A DNA stretch of 64,000 nucleotides from Cyclobacterium amurskyense (GTDB lineage Bacteria; Bacteroidota; Bacteroidia; Cytophagales; Cyclobacteriaceae): assembly GCF_001050135.1 (NCBI RefSeq), contig NZ_CP012040.1:3923001-3987000 (forward strand), given 5' to 3'. The notes beneath the pieces were generated by a model. It had not been told where the DNA came from. It saw nothing but the letters and a program-made list of their open reading frames with translations, and did no database searches. Shown piece by piece: positions 52,727 to 62,082 of this stretch. The stretch's first letter is position 1; the number at the start of each line of letters is the position of its first letter. The position numbers and the translations under genes were made by a program.

Positions 52727-54577
52727 CTATGGCGCTGTCCAGCTGTTATTGGATTTGTCTATGTCTGCCATTCTCTCAGAAGCATCAATTTGCAGTGATT
52801 TAACAGGAGAGGAGGACTGATCAATTTTGATTTCAATGGTATTGTTCGTCCAAGGCCACCTTTGGGTCATGGTTCTTTCAGGCAGGTGACTTTCTGCTTT
52901 TTTGTTTCCTCTCATTATGGTCAATGGGAAATATAAGGTTTCCTTTTTTCCATTTTCGTAGGTAACCACCAAATCTATAGGCATTGGCATTAAGCCTTTC
53001 CTTTCCAAGACCACATCCAATGATTTGTTGTTTTCGTTGACTGAGGAAATGGCGTAATCTATGGTTTTAGTAGAGTTGACCCAGTATTCTTTGTACCAAT
53101 CAAGTTCTAATCCACTCTCTTTTTCCATCACTCTGATAAAATCATTGACATTAGGATGTTTGAATTTCCATTCTTCCCAATACCTCAACATGCCTTTATT
53201 TTTAACTTCTTCGCCAATAATATAGTCCAATTGAGCTAAAAACAGTGATCCTTTGGAGTAAGCAGCAGCACCATAGGCAGTGTTGGTATGGAAATGATCC
53301 GCATGGGTGGACAGTGGCTCTTCAAGTCCAGATTTGACTAGCCTTTCATAGCTGGTATAGGAACCTTTTAAGGGAGACTCAGTTGAAGGTTTTAAATAGT
53401 TAACGGCCATGTTCTGGTTGCTTGCATAGGTAGTAAAGCCTTCATCCATCCATGAATATAAGGATTCATTAGATCCCAGAACTCCTTGGAACCAGCTATG
53501 TGCCAATTCATGCATCATAACACCTACCAGGCTTCCCATTGGTCGGTGACCAGTAATTAAGGTAGACATAGGGTATTCCATTCCTCCATCGCCTCCCTGA
53601 ATAACAGAATATTGTTTGTAAGGATAAGCTCCGTAGTTTTCACTGAAATATTTCATGGCTTTTTCAGTGTATTCCTTCAGCTTAGGCCAGGTATTTTTAG
53701 TTTCCTTGCTCTTTACATAGAGGTGGTGCAAAGTAATACCATTCTCCATGACCAGTTTGTCATGTGTGTAGTTGGGGTCTGCAGCCCACATAAAATCATG
53801 TACATTCGGGGCATAAAAATGCCATGTTAAAGTAGGCCCTGAAGGCTTTTTGACGGATACACCCTCCTCTTCATAGCCATAGCCTATTTCATTCTTATTT
53901 TGGAGATAGCCTGTTCCCCCTAATATATAAGACTTGTCAATGGTGATTCTAACATCAAAATCTCCCCAAATACCATAAAACTCTCTACCTATATATGGAT
54001 TGGCATGCCAGCCTTGTTCGTCATAGTTGGCCAATTTTGGGTACCACTGAGACATAGAGAACTTAATGCCTTCAGCATTGTCTCTCCCTGCTCTTCGAAT
54101 TTGTAAAGGTACCTGGGCTTTAAACTTACTCTCTAAGAGTACTGTAGAATGGGGTAAAATGGGTTCAGGTAATTTTACTTCCAATATTGTCCCTACTTCT
54201 TCCATGATCACGGGCTGACCATTTAAAAGCAAAGATTCAATGTGCATGTATCCAATTTCCTCAGGTGATAATTTGGAAATTCTGTCTCCAACTCGTCTGT
54301 CGGGGTCCGCAATGGAGCGTGATCGGACGTCCATCATGCTATTGGGCTGAAACGCATTGTAATAAAGATGAAAAAACAATTGGTTTAGCGTATCCGGGCT
54401 ATTATTGCTGTAGGCAATGACCTGATGACCTTGGTATAGATTGGTCTTTACGTCCATTTCAACATCCATTTTGTAACTTACCGATTGTTGCCATCTTCCA
54501 GATTGTGCAAATACTTGTGGGTCAAATAAGAAAAGGATACAAATAAACCCAATAAAAAGTACCGTAATTTTTTTCAT
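52727..54577 (-). CDS. M1 family aminopeptidase-like metallopeptidase, secreted
   Basis: 616 aa from ATG at 54575-54577, which starts a signal peptide (MKKITVLFIGFICILFLFDPQVFAQ); longer in-frame starts would bury it. GGMEYPMSTLITGHRP replaces the GAMEN exopeptidase motif, as in many Bacteroidota, and the zinc site is HELAHSWFQG with E in SWMDEGFTTYAS. It probably trims peptides in the periplasm. Divergent from the MMPL transporter, 202 bp between starts. Confidence 0.9.
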   Translation of the reverse strand: MKKITVLFIGFICILFLFDPQVFAQSGRWQQSVSYKMDVEMDVKTNLYQGHQVIAYSNNSPDTLNQLFFHLYYNAFQPNSMMDVRSRSIADPDRRVGDRISKLSPEEIGYMHIESLLLNGQPVIMEEVGTILEVKLPEPILPHSTVLLESKFKAQVPLQIRRAGRDNAEGIKFSMSQWYPKLANYDEQGWHANPYIGREFYGIWGDFDVRITIDKSYILGGTGYLQNKNEIGYGYEEEGVSVKKPSGPTLTWHFYAPNVHDFMWAADPNYTHDKLVMENGITLHHLYVKSKETKNTWPKLKEYTEKAMKYFSENYGAYPYKQYSVIQGGDGGMEYPMSTLITGHRPMGSLVGVMMHELAHSWFQGVLGSNESLYSWMDEGFTTYASNQNMAVNYLKPSTESPLKGSYTSYERLVKSGLEEPLSTHADHFHTNTAYGAAAYSKGSLFLAQLDYIIGEEVKNKGMLRYWEEWKFKHPNVNDFIRVMEKESGLELDWYKEYWVNSTKTIDYAISSVNENNKSLDVVLERKGLMPMPIDLVVTYENGKKETLYFPLTIMRGNKKAESHLPERTMTQRWPWTNNTIEIKIDQSSSPVKSLQIDASERMADIDKSNNSWTAP

Positions 54578-54779
54578 GTGTGCGTAATTTTGGGTGCTAA
54601 AATATGGTAAATTATGCAAGCAGCCAAAACCTTTAGTTGGCTTGAGAGTTTTCTTGCGAAAGAAATAATGATAAGAGATCTGCAAATGCAGGTTTTATTA
54701 GATTGCTTTTGGTTTTTATTTATTGGGGATAATGTATTTGGATTGTTTTTGTGGTTGTTAAGCGGTAAAAAAGTACAGA

Positions 54780-57080
54780 ATGGATAGAAGTAAGTCCAGG
54801 TGGGCATTAGGTTTTGCAGGAGTGGTTTCCTTGTTTTTTATTCTTACCTGGCATGGGGTAAGCTTTAATTATGATTTTGAAAATTTTTTCCAACATGATG
54901 ATTCCGAATTGGACTTTTATCAGGAATACAGGGAGCTTTTTCAAAATGACAACGATTACCTGCTTATAGCCCTTGAAAATAAAACAGGTGTTTTTGACAG
55001 TGCTTTTTTAGTAAAGTGCCTGGCTTTTGAAAATGATTTGCTGCATATCAATGGGGTAGTGGAGGTAGTTTCTGTTTTAAATCAAAAGGAGCCTTTAATA
55101 AGCCCGTTTGGTGTCAATTTTAGACCATTGTTAAACTGGTCTAATAGCCAATCCCTTTCCAAAAGTTCTCAAAAGATTAAAGCAGACAAGCAATGGATGG
55201 GTAACCTCATCGCTGAGGATAGCAGTAGCCTGCTGCTGTTGGTGCAAAATGAGCAGATGATAAGCAAGGAAAATGGCGATGTGGTGTATGATAAGATAGC
55301 AGGCAAGCTCCATGAGTATGACTTTGATGGGTTTCGAACAGCTGGTAAAATCAAAGCACAGGGTGCCTTTGTAAACTTACTCCAACAAGAGTTTGCATTT
55401 TTCTTGAGCTTTGCCATTCTGGGTGTATTGTTTTTGCTTTGGTTAATGTACCGGTCTTGGTGGGGAGTCGTTCTTCCATTTGTAATTATTGTAACAGGTA
55501 TTTTTTGGAGTGTGTCTTTTTTGCTTTTAACGGGAGGGGAGTTGGATGTAATGTCGGTGATGCAACCGCCTATTTTGATGGTAATTGGTCTCAGTGGGAT
55601 GATTCATGTGGTCAATCATTACCAAGCAGCTTTGATAGCCTTTGAGTCAAAAGAAAAAGCCATTTTCGGCGCATTTAAGTCTTTAGGGCTAGCTGTTTTT
55701 CTTACCGCATTGACAACTTCTCTTGGATTTGTCTCCTTGTATTTTACCAATGTACCTAGTTTGATGTGGTTTGGCTTGTATACTGGTTGTGGGGTTATGT
55801 TTATGTTTTTATCCTTGTTTTCCATTTTGCCCTTTGCCTTGTATCACCTACCCCCATTGCCTTCAACCAATCGAGAAGTGTGGGCAAAGCGATGGAACCG
55901 TGTATTGAGATTTCTTTTTCAAAAAATCACCAATTACCGTAAAACCATTTCCCTCACATTTATCGTTTTCACTTTATTAGCTGGCTACTTTATGTCTCAG
56001 GTGAAGACCAATGGCTATATTCTTGATAATTTACCAGAAGGGCATTCATTGTTGGAAGATTTTCGATTTTTTGACCAACAGTATGGAGGATCAAAACCAT
56101 TGGAAATATACCTTCAAGCAGGAAGTAAAGATTTGACTCTTTTTGATTATAAGGTCCTGAAAGAAATAGATAAGCTTGAAGATTTTGTTCGGGGAAATTT
56201 TGGGTCAGGTTTTATTATGTCTCCCCTTACAGCGGTAAAGGCAGTGAACAAAGCCAAAAACCAAGGCAAACCAAAGGCTTTTGTTTTGCCTTCACCACTT
56301 GCCTATGAAAGAATGCAGCCAATGGTAAATAGGATTGGTGATTCTCAAAACATAAAGTTATGGACAGCAGATAAAATGGAAGGTAGGCTATCCACAAAAA
56401 TGGCAGATGGTGGTAGTCTTTTGGGTAAAAAACAGCACCAAAAATTGGAGGAATTTGTGGCCAATAAAATTGATGCTTCTTTGCTAGAAGTAAGACTAAC
56501 AGGCACTTCTTTTCTAATTGATAAAAGTCATGAACTGGTTACCTATAAGGTGTTTAGTGGTCTTGGCTTTGCCTTTTTATTGGTAGGGATCATTATCGGT
56601 TTTCTGTTTAGGTCATGGAGGATTTCTCTAATTGTTATCCTGCCTAATATCGTGCCTTTGCTTTGGATAGGCTGTGTTATGTATTGGTTTGGAATTGAGT
56701 TCAAACTTTCAACCTCCATTGTTTTTGCCATAGCTTTTGGCATTGCTGTGGATGACAGTATCCATTTTATGACCAATCTTCAGATGCAAATGAGAAAGCA
56801 ACAAGGCTTATTGAAAGCACTTTACCTTACTTATCTTACCACAGGCAAAGCCATAATTCTGACTACGCTAATTCTAGTTTCAGGATTTGTAATGTTGACA
56901 TTTAGTAGTCTGGAAATACCTTGGTTCACGGGGGTGTTGGTAAGCCTGTCTTTGTTGTTTGCTGTTTTGGCAGATTTACTATGGTTACCAGTTTTGTTAT
57001 TGCCATTTAAGGAGGTAATAAAGGAGAAAATTAATCGTCGGCTTTCACCAGATCAGGATAAGCAAACACTGCAGAAATAG
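54780..57080 (+). CDS. MMPL/RND family transporter
   Basis: 766 aa with about 12 membrane segments in two halves, each with a large periplasmic loop and a sterol-sensing-domain-like bundle (FFLSFAILGVLFLLWLMYRSWWGVVLPFVIIV and SGLGFAFLLVGIIIGFLFRSWRISLIVILPNIVPLLWIG). The AFGIAVDDSIHFM segment is typical of this group. Likely exports lipids or hopanoid-like molecules using proton motive force. Its last 50 bp overlap the convergent EEP-family gene. Confidence 0.87.
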   Translation: MDRSKSRWALGFAGVVSLFFILTWHGVSFNYDFENFFQHDDSELDFYQEYRELFQNDNDYLLIALENKTGVFDSAFLVKCLAFENDLLHINGVVEVVSVLNQKEPLISPFGVNFRPLLNWSNSQSLSKSSQKIKADKQWMGNLIAEDSSSLLLLVQNEQMISKENGDVVYDKIAGKLHEYDFDGFRTAGKIKAQGAFVNLLQQEFAFFLSFAILGVLFLLWLMYRSWWGVVLPFVIIVTGIFWSVSFLLLTGGELDVMSVMQPPILMVIGLSGMIHVVNHYQAALIAFESKEKAIFGAFKSLGLAVFLTALTTSLGFVSLYFTNVPSLMWFGLYTGCGVMFMFLSLFSILPFALYHLPPLPSTNREVWAKRWNRVLRFLFQKITNYRKTISLTFIVFTLLAGYFMSQVKTNGYILDNLPEGHSLLEDFRFFDQQYGGSKPLEIYLQAGSKDLTLFDYKVLKEIDKLEDFVRGNFGSGFIMSPLTAVKAVNKAKNQGKPKAFVLPSPLAYERMQPMVNRIGDSQNIKLWTADKMEGRLSTKMADGGSLLGKKQHQKLEEFVANKIDASLLEVRLTGTSFLIDKSHELVTYKVFSGLGFAFLLVGIIIGFLFRSWRISLIVILPNIVPLLWIGCVMYWFGIEFKLSTSIVFAIAFGIAVDDSIHFMTNLQMQMRKQQGLLKALYLTYLTTGKAIILTTLILVSGFVMLTFSSLEIPWFTGVLVSLSLLFAVLADLLWLPVLLLPFKEVIKEKINRRLSPDQDKQTLQK

Positions 57081-58086
57081 GATAATGATCGGAATAATCT
57101 ACTTCTCTTAAAGTTTTGAATTGCAAAACTTCCAGGGCTTTGTCGAAAAACACATTGTCAATTCTTAAAAAGAACAATACCTTATTGTAGGTAAAGCCAA
57201 AGCCTCTTCCTTTGCTTTCAAAGGCATTCTCTAAATTTTCCCGAAGACTAAAGTAGGTGTAACTGTAGGGTAAATCATTGAAGTCTCCAGCCAAAATCAC
57301 TGGATAAGGGCTGCTCAATAGGTGTTTTTTTAGAATTTGCATTTGTGAGGTCCTCAGTTTTATTCCAGCTTTCAATTTTTTAATTGTGGATCGGTACTGG
57401 CTTTTTATGCCCTCTAAATTGTCAAGGTCAGCCGCCTTAATATTCATCGATTCAAGGTGGGTATTGTAAACCCTGATGGTGTCCTGATTGATTTTAATAT
57501 CAGCGAACATGGCTCCATTATTCCTTTTGTTGTCAAAAACTTTACCGCTATTGATAATTGGAAATTTACTAAAAATGGCTATCCCGTACGATTTCTTTTT
57601 CTCATTGCCATTTGCAGAATAGTAGGCATACTCATAATCACCGTTATTGGCAATCATCTTCAATGCATTTCTAGATGGGGTAGTAAAATCCTGATAGAAT
57701 TCCTGAAAACACTTGATGTCGGAAGGATTCTCTTGCGCCCATTTTATTGAGTTTGTTATTTTGCTTTCACTGTCATTCCCCCAGCTGTTATTAAACAACA
57801 TGGTATTGTAACTTAGAAAGGAGAATCCTTCAGTAACGGTGTCAGGACTGTTCCATTGGAAAGTGACTACCAAAAATTTCCAGCCAATTATTAAGACTAG
57901 GATCGGATAAATGATTAAGCGAAATCTTCCGAAAAGCAACAATACGACAAGAAATAGATTCAATAACAGGAATACTGGTATGAGTAGGGGCAATAAACCC
58001 GTATAATCCCATGTCTCAGGGGAAATATGCACACTTAAGAAGAGTGCCAAGGATGTTAAAAAGATGGTAATGATAATAAATCGCAT
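57031..58086 (-). CDS. Endonuclease/exonuclease/phosphatase family membrane protein
   Basis: 351 aa. N-terminal membrane helices (IIITIFLTSLALFLSV; LLIPVFLLLNLFLVVLLLFG; RLIIYPILVLIIGWKFLVV), then an EEP domain with IKCFQEFYQDF (metal Glu), YNTHLESMNI, LAGDFNDLPYSYTYF and SDHYPISAVF (catalytic His). Possibly a phosphodiesterase or nuclease on the periplasmic side; substrate unknown. The 3' end overlaps the MMPL gene by 50 bp. The upstream 333 bp contain nothing recognised. Confidence 0.85.
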   Translation of the reverse strand: MRFIIITIFLTSLALFLSVHISPETWDYTGLLPLLIPVFLLLNLFLVVLLLFGRFRLIIYPILVLIIGWKFLVVTFQWNSPDTVTEGFSFLSYNTMLFNNSWGNDSESKITNSIKWAQENPSDIKCFQEFYQDFTTPSRNALKMIANNGDYEYAYYSANGNEKKKSYGIAIFSKFPIINSGKVFDNKRNNGAMFADIKINQDTIRVYNTHLESMNIKAADLDNLEGIKSQYRSTIKKLKAGIKLRTSQMQILKKHLLSSPYPVILAGDFNDLPYSYTYFSLRENLENAFESKGRGFGFTYNKVLFFLRIDNVFFDKALEVLQFKTLREVDYSDHYPISAVFAYPDLVKADD

Positions 58087-58419
58087 ATTGCTGTTTTAAA
58101 CAAGTCCCAAATTGGCAATAATTTTGTACTCCACCAATATATTTAAATTTTTTACTACTTAGCACCTCTTCATTTAGCCCAAGGTTTGGCTTTTAGGATT
58201 GTTTTACCTCGTTGTTTTTGGTATAAGGGTAGAGAGAATGCAAGGACTTTTTGGAAAGAGAATGGAAACTCCATGGAGTCATTTGTCTTTGGCATGAGCC
58301 TTTGAATCATTTAAACAATAGATTTACCACGAGTATTAGGAATACGATATTTAACCTATAATCCATGGAAGATTAAGGAAAAAATACATAGATTAGTGTA
58401 AAATTTAATCTTAAACTTT
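58087..58419. other. Intergenic region with no supported gene
   Basis: 333 bp, AT-rich, without frame, hairpin or repeat of note. It must hold the promoters of the EEP gene (minus) and of the DUF2911 gene (plus). Confidence 0.4.
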
Positions 58420-58989
58420 ATGAAAAACCTTACAATCCCATTTTTCAGTGTATTTGTTTTTGCGATTTGCTTAGGGATTATTTCCTGTTCAAACCCATCT
58501 TCAAAAAGTGCTGAGTCAGTGGAAGAGGAAGCAGTTAAGGAAGTTAAAGAGCGTGCAAGTCCTTTAAAATCTTCCTCCGGACTAGTAAAGGGAAAAGAGA
58601 TAACAGTGCAATACGGAGCTCCATCTGTTAAGGGGAGAGTTATTTGGGGAGATTTGGTGCCCTATGGTGAGGTGTGGAGAACAGGTGCCAATGAAGCTAC
58701 AAATGTCAACTTTGCTTCAGATGTTCTGGTTGAAGGGGAAATGGTAAAAGCAGGGAAATATTCTTTGTTTACCATCCCAAGAGAAAACGAACCTTGGACA
58801 GTGATATTAAACGCTGACTGGGATTTGGAACACGGACATTTTCAATACAACGAAGAAAATGATGTCTTGAGGGTAGCTGTTAATCCTACTTTTGGATCAA
58901 GCAACCAAGAATCCCTTACTATAGAAGTGGTAAGTGAAGGTTTAGAAATTAAATGGGAAAAAGCGAAAGTATTGGTAAATATTGAATGA
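58420..58989 (+). CDS. DUF2911 family lipoprotein
   Basis: 189 aa. Signal peptide with lipobox IISC23, then an acidic linker and the DUF2911 core: ITVQYGAPSVKGRVIWGDLVPYGEVWRTGANEATNVNF and AGKYSLFTIPRENEPWTVILN. Function of the family is unknown; it is common in Bacteroidota. It overlaps the penicillin acylase gene by 4 bp, so both are in one operon with the small membrane protein at 61396. Confidence 0.83.
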   Translation: MKNLTIPFFSVFVFAICLGIISCSNPSSKSAESVEEEAVKEVKERASPLKSSSGLVKGKEITVQYGAPSVKGRVIWGDLVPYGEVWRTGANEATNVNFASDVLVEGEMVKAGKYSLFTIPRENEPWTVILNADWDLEHGHFQYNEENDVLRVAVNPTFGSSNQESLTIEVVSEGLEIKWEKAKVLVNIE

Positions 58990-61394
58990 AATACATAGGG
59001 TTCTTCTTTTCATTGCTGTTTTCATTGTTGGTTGCTGTAGGCTTGTCCATTAATTTGGCAAAGCTCCCACCTTTGGCCAAAGTTTTTGATCCTTTTAAAG
59101 GCTTCTGGCAAAATGCTTACAGTGAAGATTATGATCCGGAAACTGAGGTGGCTATAGATGGTCTTCAGTCGGAAGTGATGGTGGATTACGATGAAAACCT
59201 AATCCCTCATATTTTCGCGGAAAACGATATGGATCTTTATAGGGTTCAAGGTTATGTCACTGCAATGCACAGGTTGTGGCAGATGGAATTTCAGGTAATG
59301 GCAGCTGAAGGCCGACTTTCTGAGATTGTTGGGCCCATAGCACTAAACCGTGACAGGGAGATGCGAAGAAAGGGGCTAGGCTTTGGAGCGAAGAATAAGC
59401 TTAAATACCTTCAAAAAGAAGACCCTGAAAATTTGAATTTAATGTTGGCCTATGCGGATGGCGTGAATGCCTATATAGATCAACTTTCCCCAGGAGACTT
59501 ACCACTAGAATACAAGCTTTTAGATTATTATCCCGAAGCCTGGACCCCTTATAAAACACTTCTATTTCTGATGAATATGTCAGAAACATTGTCAGGAGAC
59601 AGTGACCTGGCTTATACTAATTTTCGGAATATTTTTGGTGATGAATGGCAGGATAAACTTTTTCCAGATAAACCTGAAGGGGTAGTGCCAGTAATTACCA
59701 AAGAGGATTGGGGTTTTGAACCTTTGGACGTAAAAAAACCGGGCATTGAATTTCTAGATTCCACAAAAATAACTGAATTATTACCAGAGAAAGAGCCAGG
59801 ATTAGGGTCAAACAATTGGGTTGTGGCTGGAGAAAAAACAGCTTCAGGCTATCCCATTTTAGCCAATGATCCGCATTTGGCTTTAAATTTACCCTCATTA
59901 TGGTTTGCCATGCAATTGAGCACTCCAGAATATACAGTAAAAGGAGCAACTTTACCTGGAACCCTAGGGGTAATCTTAGGCTTTAACGAGCACATGGCCT
60001 GGGGGAGTACAAATGCAGACAGGGATGTGAAAGATTGGTATAGAATCACCTTTAAAGACCAATCCAGAGAAGAGTATTTGTACAATGGGCAATGGATACA
60101 AAGTACCACTCAGTTGGAAACCTTCCTTGTGAAAGGCCAAAATGAATTTGTAGATACTGTTGTATATACCCATTACGGGCCGGTAGTCTATGATAGAAAC
60201 TTTAAATTTGAAGGAAAACCATTGGACTTTGCCTTGAAATGGACAGCCCATGGAGAATCCAATGAGAGTAAAACTTTTATTGGGTTAAATAAAGGCAAAG
60301 ACTATGGGGATTTTATAGAGGCACTCACTCATTACGTAGCTCCCGCTCAAAATTTTGTTTTTGCCTCCGGTTCGGGAGACATAGCCTTGAAAATCCAAGG
60401 TAGGTTTCCATTGAAATGGGAAGGCCAAGGAAAATTCCTTATGGATGGGAGCAAGCCAATGTATGAATGGCAAGGGTTTATTCCTACAGAGCACAATGCT
60501 CAAATTAAGAATCCTGAACAAGGCTTTTTAACTTCAGCAAATCAGCATCCTGTTTCCTATAATTACCCCTATTTTGTCTATAATAATAACTATGAATATT
60601 TTAGAAATAGAAGAATAACCGATCAACTTACTGGAAAATCGGGGATTACTGTGGAGGACTTGAAAAATCTCCAATTGGATAACTATAACCTACATGCCTC
60701 GGAAATTCTTCCATTAATGCTTGACAGTGTTAGGGGGGGAGGGACTGAAAAGGAGGCGTTTTGGGTGGCTGAATTGAAAGATTGGGACTATAATGCTTCT
60801 GCTGAAAAGTTTGCCCCTGCGCTATTTAAATCTTGGTGGGATCATATGGAAAGCGCTTTGTTTGGTTCTTGGGACACCAAAGGATTGCCCATTACTTACC
60901 CGACTAAATTCACCTTGTCCAACCTTCTTAAGAATGAACCAGATGCGGATTGGTTTGATAAATCCAATACAGCAACAAAAGAGACCGCTTCTTATTGGAT
61001 AAATGAAGGGTATTTAGGGATGGTAGATGAGATGAAAAGCCTGACGGAAAATTCCGATTCTATTTCCTGGTCGGCATATAAAAACACCCATTTAAGTCAT
61101 TTGATTCCAAATTTAACTCCTTTTGGAAGGTTTGAAATCCCAATTGGTGGAGGCAAAGGAATTGTCAATGCCTCGGCCTCAGATTGGGGGCCAGGATGGA
61201 GAATGATTGTAGAAATGGGCCCCAAAATTAAAGCTTTAGGCATTTACCCCGGTGGACAATCCGGTAATCCAGGAAGTAAATATTATGACAATTTTGTGGA
61301 TGCCTGGGCTTCTGGAGAATATTTAAAAATTGAGTTGAGGAATAGGGGCAATTCTTCAGAAATGTTGTTTCAAACCAAATATACCCCTAATTAA
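58986..61394 (+). CDS. Penicillin acylase family Ntn-hydrolase
   Basis: 802 aa with an N-terminal membrane helix or signal (IGFFFSLLFSLLVAVGLSI). Autocatalytic cleavage should occur before S275 in EPGLGSNNWVVAGEKTASGYPILANDPHL, giving alpha and beta chains; the alpha chain ends in the GLG region. AHGESNESKTFIGLN and PVSYNYPYFVYNN are beta-chain blocks with the oxyanion Asn. Such enzymes cleave acyl amides, including penicillins or acyl-homoserine lactones; substrate here unknown, location periplasm. Confidence 0.9.
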   Translation: MKYIGFFFSLLFSLLVAVGLSINLAKLPPLAKVFDPFKGFWQNAYSEDYDPETEVAIDGLQSEVMVDYDENLIPHIFAENDMDLYRVQGYVTAMHRLWQMEFQVMAAEGRLSEIVGPIALNRDREMRRKGLGFGAKNKLKYLQKEDPENLNLMLAYADGVNAYIDQLSPGDLPLEYKLLDYYPEAWTPYKTLLFLMNMSETLSGDSDLAYTNFRNIFGDEWQDKLFPDKPEGVVPVITKEDWGFEPLDVKKPGIEFLDSTKITELLPEKEPGLGSNNWVVAGEKTASGYPILANDPHLALNLPSLWFAMQLSTPEYTVKGATLPGTLGVILGFNEHMAWGSTNADRDVKDWYRITFKDQSREEYLYNGQWIQSTTQLETFLVKGQNEFVDTVVYTHYGPVVYDRNFKFEGKPLDFALKWTAHGESNESKTFIGLNKGKDYGDFIEALTHYVAPAQNFVFASGSGDIALKIQGRFPLKWEGQGKFLMDGSKPMYEWQGFIPTEHNAQIKNPEQGFLTSANQHPVSYNYPYFVYNNNYEYFRNRRITDQLTGKSGITVEDLKNLQLDNYNLHASEILPLMLDSVRGGGTEKEAFWVAELKDWDYNASAEKFAPALFKSWWDHMESALFGSWDTKGLPITYPTKFTLSNLLKNEPDADWFDKSNTATKETASYWINEGYLGMVDEMKSLTENSDSISWSAYKNTHLSHLIPNLTPFGRFEIPIGGGKGIVNASASDWGPGWRMIVEMGPKIKALGIYPGGQSGNPGSKYYDNFVDAWASGEYLKIELRNRGNSSEMLFQTKYTPN

Positions 61395-61395
61395 C

Positions 61396-61758
61396 ATGAA
61401 GTTTATAGTACATGTATTGATTATAGCTTTATTGGCCTACCTTTTAGGTTCCTTTGTGCCTTATTATTTGTTGATGATTTTGATAGGTGGGGTTTCGGCT
61501 TGGTTTAGAGGATCTGCCTTTTTAGCCTTTATTGCAGGGGCATTGGGCGTAGCCATAGTATGGATATTGGCCCCCTTAATTATATGGTCTGTTTCTGGTT
61601 CTGATCTCCCAGATAAGTTCTCCCAAATCATGGGTTTTTCGAATGGAACAATATTGGTAGGAATTACAGGTCTTTTGGGTTTTTTGATCGGAGGATCAAG
61701 TTCATTGACTGGCAATTTTTTTGGTAAACTGTTTATGGAGAGAGACAGTAACTACTAG
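61396..61758 (+). CDS. Small membrane protein, 120 aa
   Basis: Four hydrophobic segments (IVHVLIIALLAYLLG, YYLLMILIGGVSAW, AFLAFIAGALGVAIVWILAPLII, GTILVGITGLLGFLIGGSSSL); no family recognised. The start ATG is 2 bp after the stop of the penicillin acylase gene, so co-transcription is near certain. Length and topology suggest a helper or an unrelated inner-membrane protein; nothing in the sequence shows which. Confidence 0.7.
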   Translation: MKFIVHVLIIALLAYLLGSFVPYYLLMILIGGVSAWFRGSAFLAFIAGALGVAIVWILAPLIIWSVSGSDLPDKFSQIMGFSNGTILVGITGLLGFLIGGSSSLTGNFFGKLFMERDSNY

Positions 61759-62082
61759 AAATTTTTGGCCTTTTTTTTGTGACTTCGAATTCAGTCAATG
61801 TTTTTTATTCCTGTCAATTTGATTATATTGGAGTAAACAATAAAACCCAGAATAATAATTTTCCCGGATTATTAAATTTGTATAGTATTTGTTATAAATG
61901 TCAATGATTAATAAAGGGCATTGGAATGCAGCAAAGCCTAGTATTGGTGAAATCAAAATCAGATGAACAATTAGATTTTGGGAAGGTACCGGAGCTTAAC
62001 TGACTTGTCCTTGTCCATTTCGGGTTGAAAGTTATAATTAGCTTTTGTAAAAATAATTTTTCTATAAAACCAACATAAAAAA
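61759..62082. other. Intergenic region upstream of the trehalose synthesis gene
   Basis: 324 bp with no supported gene, hairpin or repeat. AT-rich, with long T runs directly after the 61396 gene that may help termination, and AAAAAA before ATG 62083. Confidence 0.4.

Noticed and set aside
52588..52803. 71-codon + strand frame before the M1 peptidase
   Set aside because: It runs through the strong terminator hairpin and into the M1 gene on the other strand.
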